Origin: Anaerolineae bacterium
Lineage (GTDB): Bacteria; Chloroflexota; Anaerolineae; 4572-78; J111
Length of the DNA: 64,000 bases
Reading direction: 5' to 3'
Assembly: GCA_022071955.1 (NCBI GenBank)
Contig: JAJVIM010000012.1
Span: forward strand, 6,029 to 70,028
Numbering within the stretch: position 1 is the stretch's first letter; each line of letters begins with the position of its first letter. Below, in pieces: positions 61,928-64,000 of the stretch. The position numbers and the translations under genes were made by a program. A model generated the notes under the pieces. That model did not search any database. It saw only the letters and a program-made list of their open reading frames with translations, and was not told where the DNA came from.

Positions 61928-62328
61928 ACTTCACTCACTTTGTTGGCGGCAAACGGCAGCGGGTGGCGGCGAGGAGCAAAGAGCTGGCAGTTATAACATT
62001 TGGCCGGCAGCCGGCCTTCCATTCTAAAGCGAGCCAGCCAGCAGGGAATATCGTTTAAACGGCAGGCGGGGCAGCCTTCTCTTTTGGCCTGGGGACAATT
62101 GTTGGTTACCCAGCAGGGGGGATCGATTACTTTGAGGATTTCTATTTCGCGCTCGGAGCCGGCCTCTTTTTCAGCCAGGGCGTTGGCCTGCCGGGCCAGC
62201 GCCTCGGCCTGCCAGCGGGCATCGAGCTGCCGCAGCCAGTAGCCTACGGCCAAAGTTATGGCAATGGGGATGCCCAATCTTACCACAAACATTGCGGTCA
62301 CCATCAGCGCCGCCATTAAAACGTCCAC
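61924..62328 (-). CDS. Membrane protein with two-CW-type cysteine motif
   Basis: A 134-residue protein. An N-terminal membrane helix (about 8-30) and a coiled-coil segment (about 33-63) lead to a cysteine cluster: DPPCWVTNNCPQ, REGCPAC, IPCW, KCYNCQLF, seven to eight Cys with two Cys-Trp pairs. This pattern matches the two-CW arrangement seen beside sensor and redox proteins in anaerobes, which may bind a metal centre. It is the first gene of a two-gene unit with the tiny membrane protein. The role is unknown; electron transfer or redox sensing is a guess. Confidence 0.7.
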   Translation of the reverse strand: MDVLMAALMVTAMFVVRLGIPIAITLAVGYWLRQLDARWQAEALARQANALAEKEAGSEREIEILKVIDPPCWVTNNCPQAKREGCPACRLNDIPCWLARFRMEGRLPAKCYNCQLFAPRRHPLPFAANKVSEV

Positions 62329-62473
62329 GGGTGCTCTCCTTATTTAGAGGGATAGCCGGCGGTTAATCCCAAATTGAGATTAACGCTGTACAACCTCTAA
62401 CTCCAGCTTATCACGGTCAATAAGGAGAATCTATCAGGCAACCGCCCCATTGAGAGTGGGGTAATTCCCCCAT

Positions 62474-63115
62474 TTAGCTCACGTTGATCAACCCTTTTTC
62501 AATGGCGTACTTAACCAGTTCAACCCGGCTGTGGAGATTGAGCTTTTGCATAATATTTTCGCGGTGGCGATCGACCGTTTTAACGCTGATAACCAGCGCG
62601 TCGGCAATTTCACGGTTGGTGTGGCCTTCGGCAATGTAGGTGAGCACCTCGCGTTCGCGGGGGGTCAGCTCGTCGGCCACGGCCGATTCGGGGCCAAGGA
62701 CATCGCGCATCAGGTAGCGGGCCAGCGTGGCGTGCAAAAACACGTTGCCGGTGTTCACCACCCGGATCGCCGAGACGAGATCGTCGGGCGCGGCCCGTTT
62801 GGGAATGTAACCCGCAGCGCCGGCGTTGAGCATTTCAAAAAAGTACTGTTCATCCTCGTGCATGGTCAGCGCCAGCACCGCCGCGTTGGGGTTATGCTGT
62901 TTAATGCGGCGCGTGGCCTCAATGCCGCTAATGCCGGGCATGGCCACATCCATAATAATAACGTCCGGTTGAAGCTGCTGTGCCGCCAACACCGCCTCTT
63001 CGCCGCTGCCTACTTCGCCCACAATTTCCATATCATTTTCGGCGGCAAACAGCATGCGCAGCCCGGCCCGCACAATTTCGTGATCATCAACCAGCAGTAA
63101 TTTTATTTTCGACAC
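62474..63115 (-). CDS. NarL/LuxR-family response regulator
   Basis: A 213-residue DNA-binding regulator. The receiver domain has the acidic pair in LLLVDDHEIVRAG, the phospho-acceptor Asp in VIIMDVAMPG (about 54), Thr in LALTMHE and Lys in YIPKRAAP. The C-terminal helix-turn-helix is ELTPREREVLTYIAEGHTN ... REIADALVISVKTVDRHREN. It overlaps the end of the adjoining kinase gene by 29 bases, so both are translated together as a two-component pair. Confidence 0.95.
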   Translation of the reverse strand: MSKIKLLLVDDHEIVRAGLRMLFAAENDMEIVGEVGSGEEAVLAAQQLQPDVIIMDVAMPGISGIEATRRIKQHNPNAAVLALTMHEDEQYFFEMLNAGAAGYIPKRAAPDDLVSAIRVVNTGNVFLHATLARYLMRDVLGPESAVADELTPREREVLTYIAEGHTNREIADALVISVKTVDRHRENIMQKLNLHSRVELVKYAIEKGLINVS

Positions 63116-64000
63116 TCTGGTCCTCCGTAGTCAAGGGAACGCAAATTGAAATTTCGGTACCGTGGCCGGGGGAAGACTCAATATTATAGTTACCGCCCAG
63201 CAGCAAAACCCGCTCTCTGATGCCCATCAACCCCCAGCCGGCATATTCGTTTTCGCCGCTCAGCATAGCCTTGGCATCAAATCCTTTGCCGTTATCTTCA
63301 ATATTAAGAATGATGTTGTGAGGATACGTATCCAGCGAAACCGTTACTTTGCTGGCGCCGGAATGTTTGGCCACGTTGGTGAATGCTTCCTGCACAATTC
63401 TAAAAAGCACGGTTTCATATTCTGATGACAGCCGGCCGGGGTCGCCGTCGATCACAAATTCACAGGTAATACCCCGGCGCTTTTCAAAAGCCGATACATA
63501 CCAGCGCAGCGCCGCCACCAGCCCCAAATCATCCAACTGCGACGGCCGCAAATCGGCAATAATGCGCCGCAGTTCACCAATGGCTTCCGTGCCAAAGGTT
63601 TGCAGGTCTCGGATTTGCCGGGCGCTCACCGGCAAGTCGTTGGCCAGCAGCGCCTCAATGCCGCGCAGCCCCAGTGAGATGGCCGTTAGCGATTGGCCGG
63701 TGGCGTCGTGCAGTTCGCGGGCTATGCGCCGGCGTTCGGCTTCTTGGGCGCCCACCACCTGATGCAACAGATCGGCCAGGGTTTTTTCTCGTTTTTGCAC
63801 ATCCTGGTAAAGACGGGCGTTTTCAATGGACAGACCCACCTGCTGGCCAATGCCTATCATCAACGCAAATTCATCAACGGTGATCAACCGCTCCCGGCCC
63901 ACCGGCGCGGCCAGTACCACACAGCCAATATTTTTGTTTTGGGCCACAAGCGGCAGGGCGATCATCATGGTGGCGCTTTGCTGCTTGCGGCAATCTTGCT
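63087..64000 (-). CDS. GAF-domain histidine kinase, NarX/DesK type (5' end outside window)
   Basis: The partner kinase; the frame stays open to the window edge, so the N-terminus is missing. Visible is the end of a GAF domain (ITVDEFALMIGIGQQVGLSIENARLY), a short coiled coil, the HisKA_3 dimerisation box ERRRIARELHDATGQSLTAIS with the phospho-acceptor His, and the ATPase domain with EAFTNVAKHSGAS, EDNGKGFD and GLMGIRERVLLLGG. It should phosphorylate the overlapping NarL-type regulator. What it senses cannot be judged from this part. Confidence 0.93.
   Translation of the reverse strand, partial: QDCRKQQSATMMIALPLVAQNKNIGCVVLAAPVGRERLITVDEFALMIGIGQQVGLSIENARLYQDVQKREKTLADLLHQVVGAQEAERRRIARELHDATGQSLTAISLGLRGIEALLANDLPVSARQIRDLQTFGTEAIGELRRIIADLRPSQLDDLGLVAALRWYVSAFEKRRGITCEFVIDGDPGRLSSEYETVLFRIVQEAFTNVAKHSGASKVTVSLDTYPHNIILNIEDNGKGFDAKAMLSGENEYAGWGLMGIRERVLLLGGNYNIESSPGHGTEISICVPLTTEDQSVENKITAG

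Overview
The window reads as chromosomal DNA of a GC-rich, free-living heterotroph, most likely a Chloroflexota bacterium of the Anaerolineae type. This is inferred from gene content, not from a search. The supporting features are several peptide and sugar binding lipoproteins with Val/Glu- or Pro/Thr-rich linkers, a BTAD-AAA-TPR regulator, an SBBP/beta-propeller/dockerin surface protein, a fused one-chain glycyl-tRNA synthetase, Ig-tailed class A PBP, and no LPS or outer-membrane assembly genes. No tRNA, rRNA, CRISPR array, prophage or intact insertion sequence was seen.

Layout. 1-2.1 kb: end of a sugar-binding protein gene and an L-fucose-isomerase-family enzyme. 2.1-10.6 kb (minus): a complete peptide ABC transporter operon (binding protein, two ATPases, second binding protein, two permeases) behind a strong promoter at 10.6 kb. 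10.6-18.7 kb (plus): an unknown protein, a GT5 glycogen/starch synthase, YvcK-type protein, GAPDH, Rho and a LysM-M23 peptidase. 19-23.1 kb (minus): sugar-binding lipoprotein, a GT-A glycosyltransferase resembling glucosyl/mannosylglycerate synthases, and a phosphohexomutase. 23.2-26 kb: apt and glgB, convergent. 26.1-33.4 kb (plus): membrane protein, MenG/UbiE, a methyltransferase, class A PBP, SurE and a PH-type membrane protein. 33.6-36.7 kb (minus): fused GlyQS. 37-39.2 kb (plus): a membrane TPR protein. 39.3-41.5 kb (minus): xylose-type binding lipoprotein and a DUF389 protein. 41.8-42.5 kb (plus): MsrA whose catalytic residue is encoded by in-frame UGA. 42.5-50.9 kb (minus): a second peptide transporter cluster (DUF1028, LysM-tagged binding protein, two permeases, no ATPase), a membrane spermidine-synthase-like protein and an N-carbamoyl-amino-acid hydrolase. 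51-58 kb (minus): BTAD regulator and SBBP/dockerin protein with a long structured leader. 58-64 kb (minus): NTF2-like protein, GNAT, GAF protein, PAS histidine kinase, a tiny membrane protein coupled to a Cys-rich membrane protein, and a NarL-type response regulator with its kinase (cut by the window end).

Central carbon storage is a theme: GlgA, GlgB, phosphohexomutase, GAPDH and YvcK lie within 15 kb, though not in one operon. The second theme is peptide uptake: two transporter sets, a ureido-amino-acid hydrolase and DUF1028.

The most notable findings are (1) a selenocysteine MsrA with a SECIS-like hairpin just after the UGA and no other cysteine in the protein; (2) a pair of 120-bp elements with perfect 15-bp terminal inverted repeats and apparent target duplications; (3) a 49-bp cloverleaf repeat family; (4) a promoter-leader-terminator arrangement of about 250 nt before the dockerin protein that matches no riboswitch I know; (5) a LysM domain fused to a peptide-binding protein; (6) a 38-residue membrane protein gene overlapping a two-CW-type gene by ATGA.
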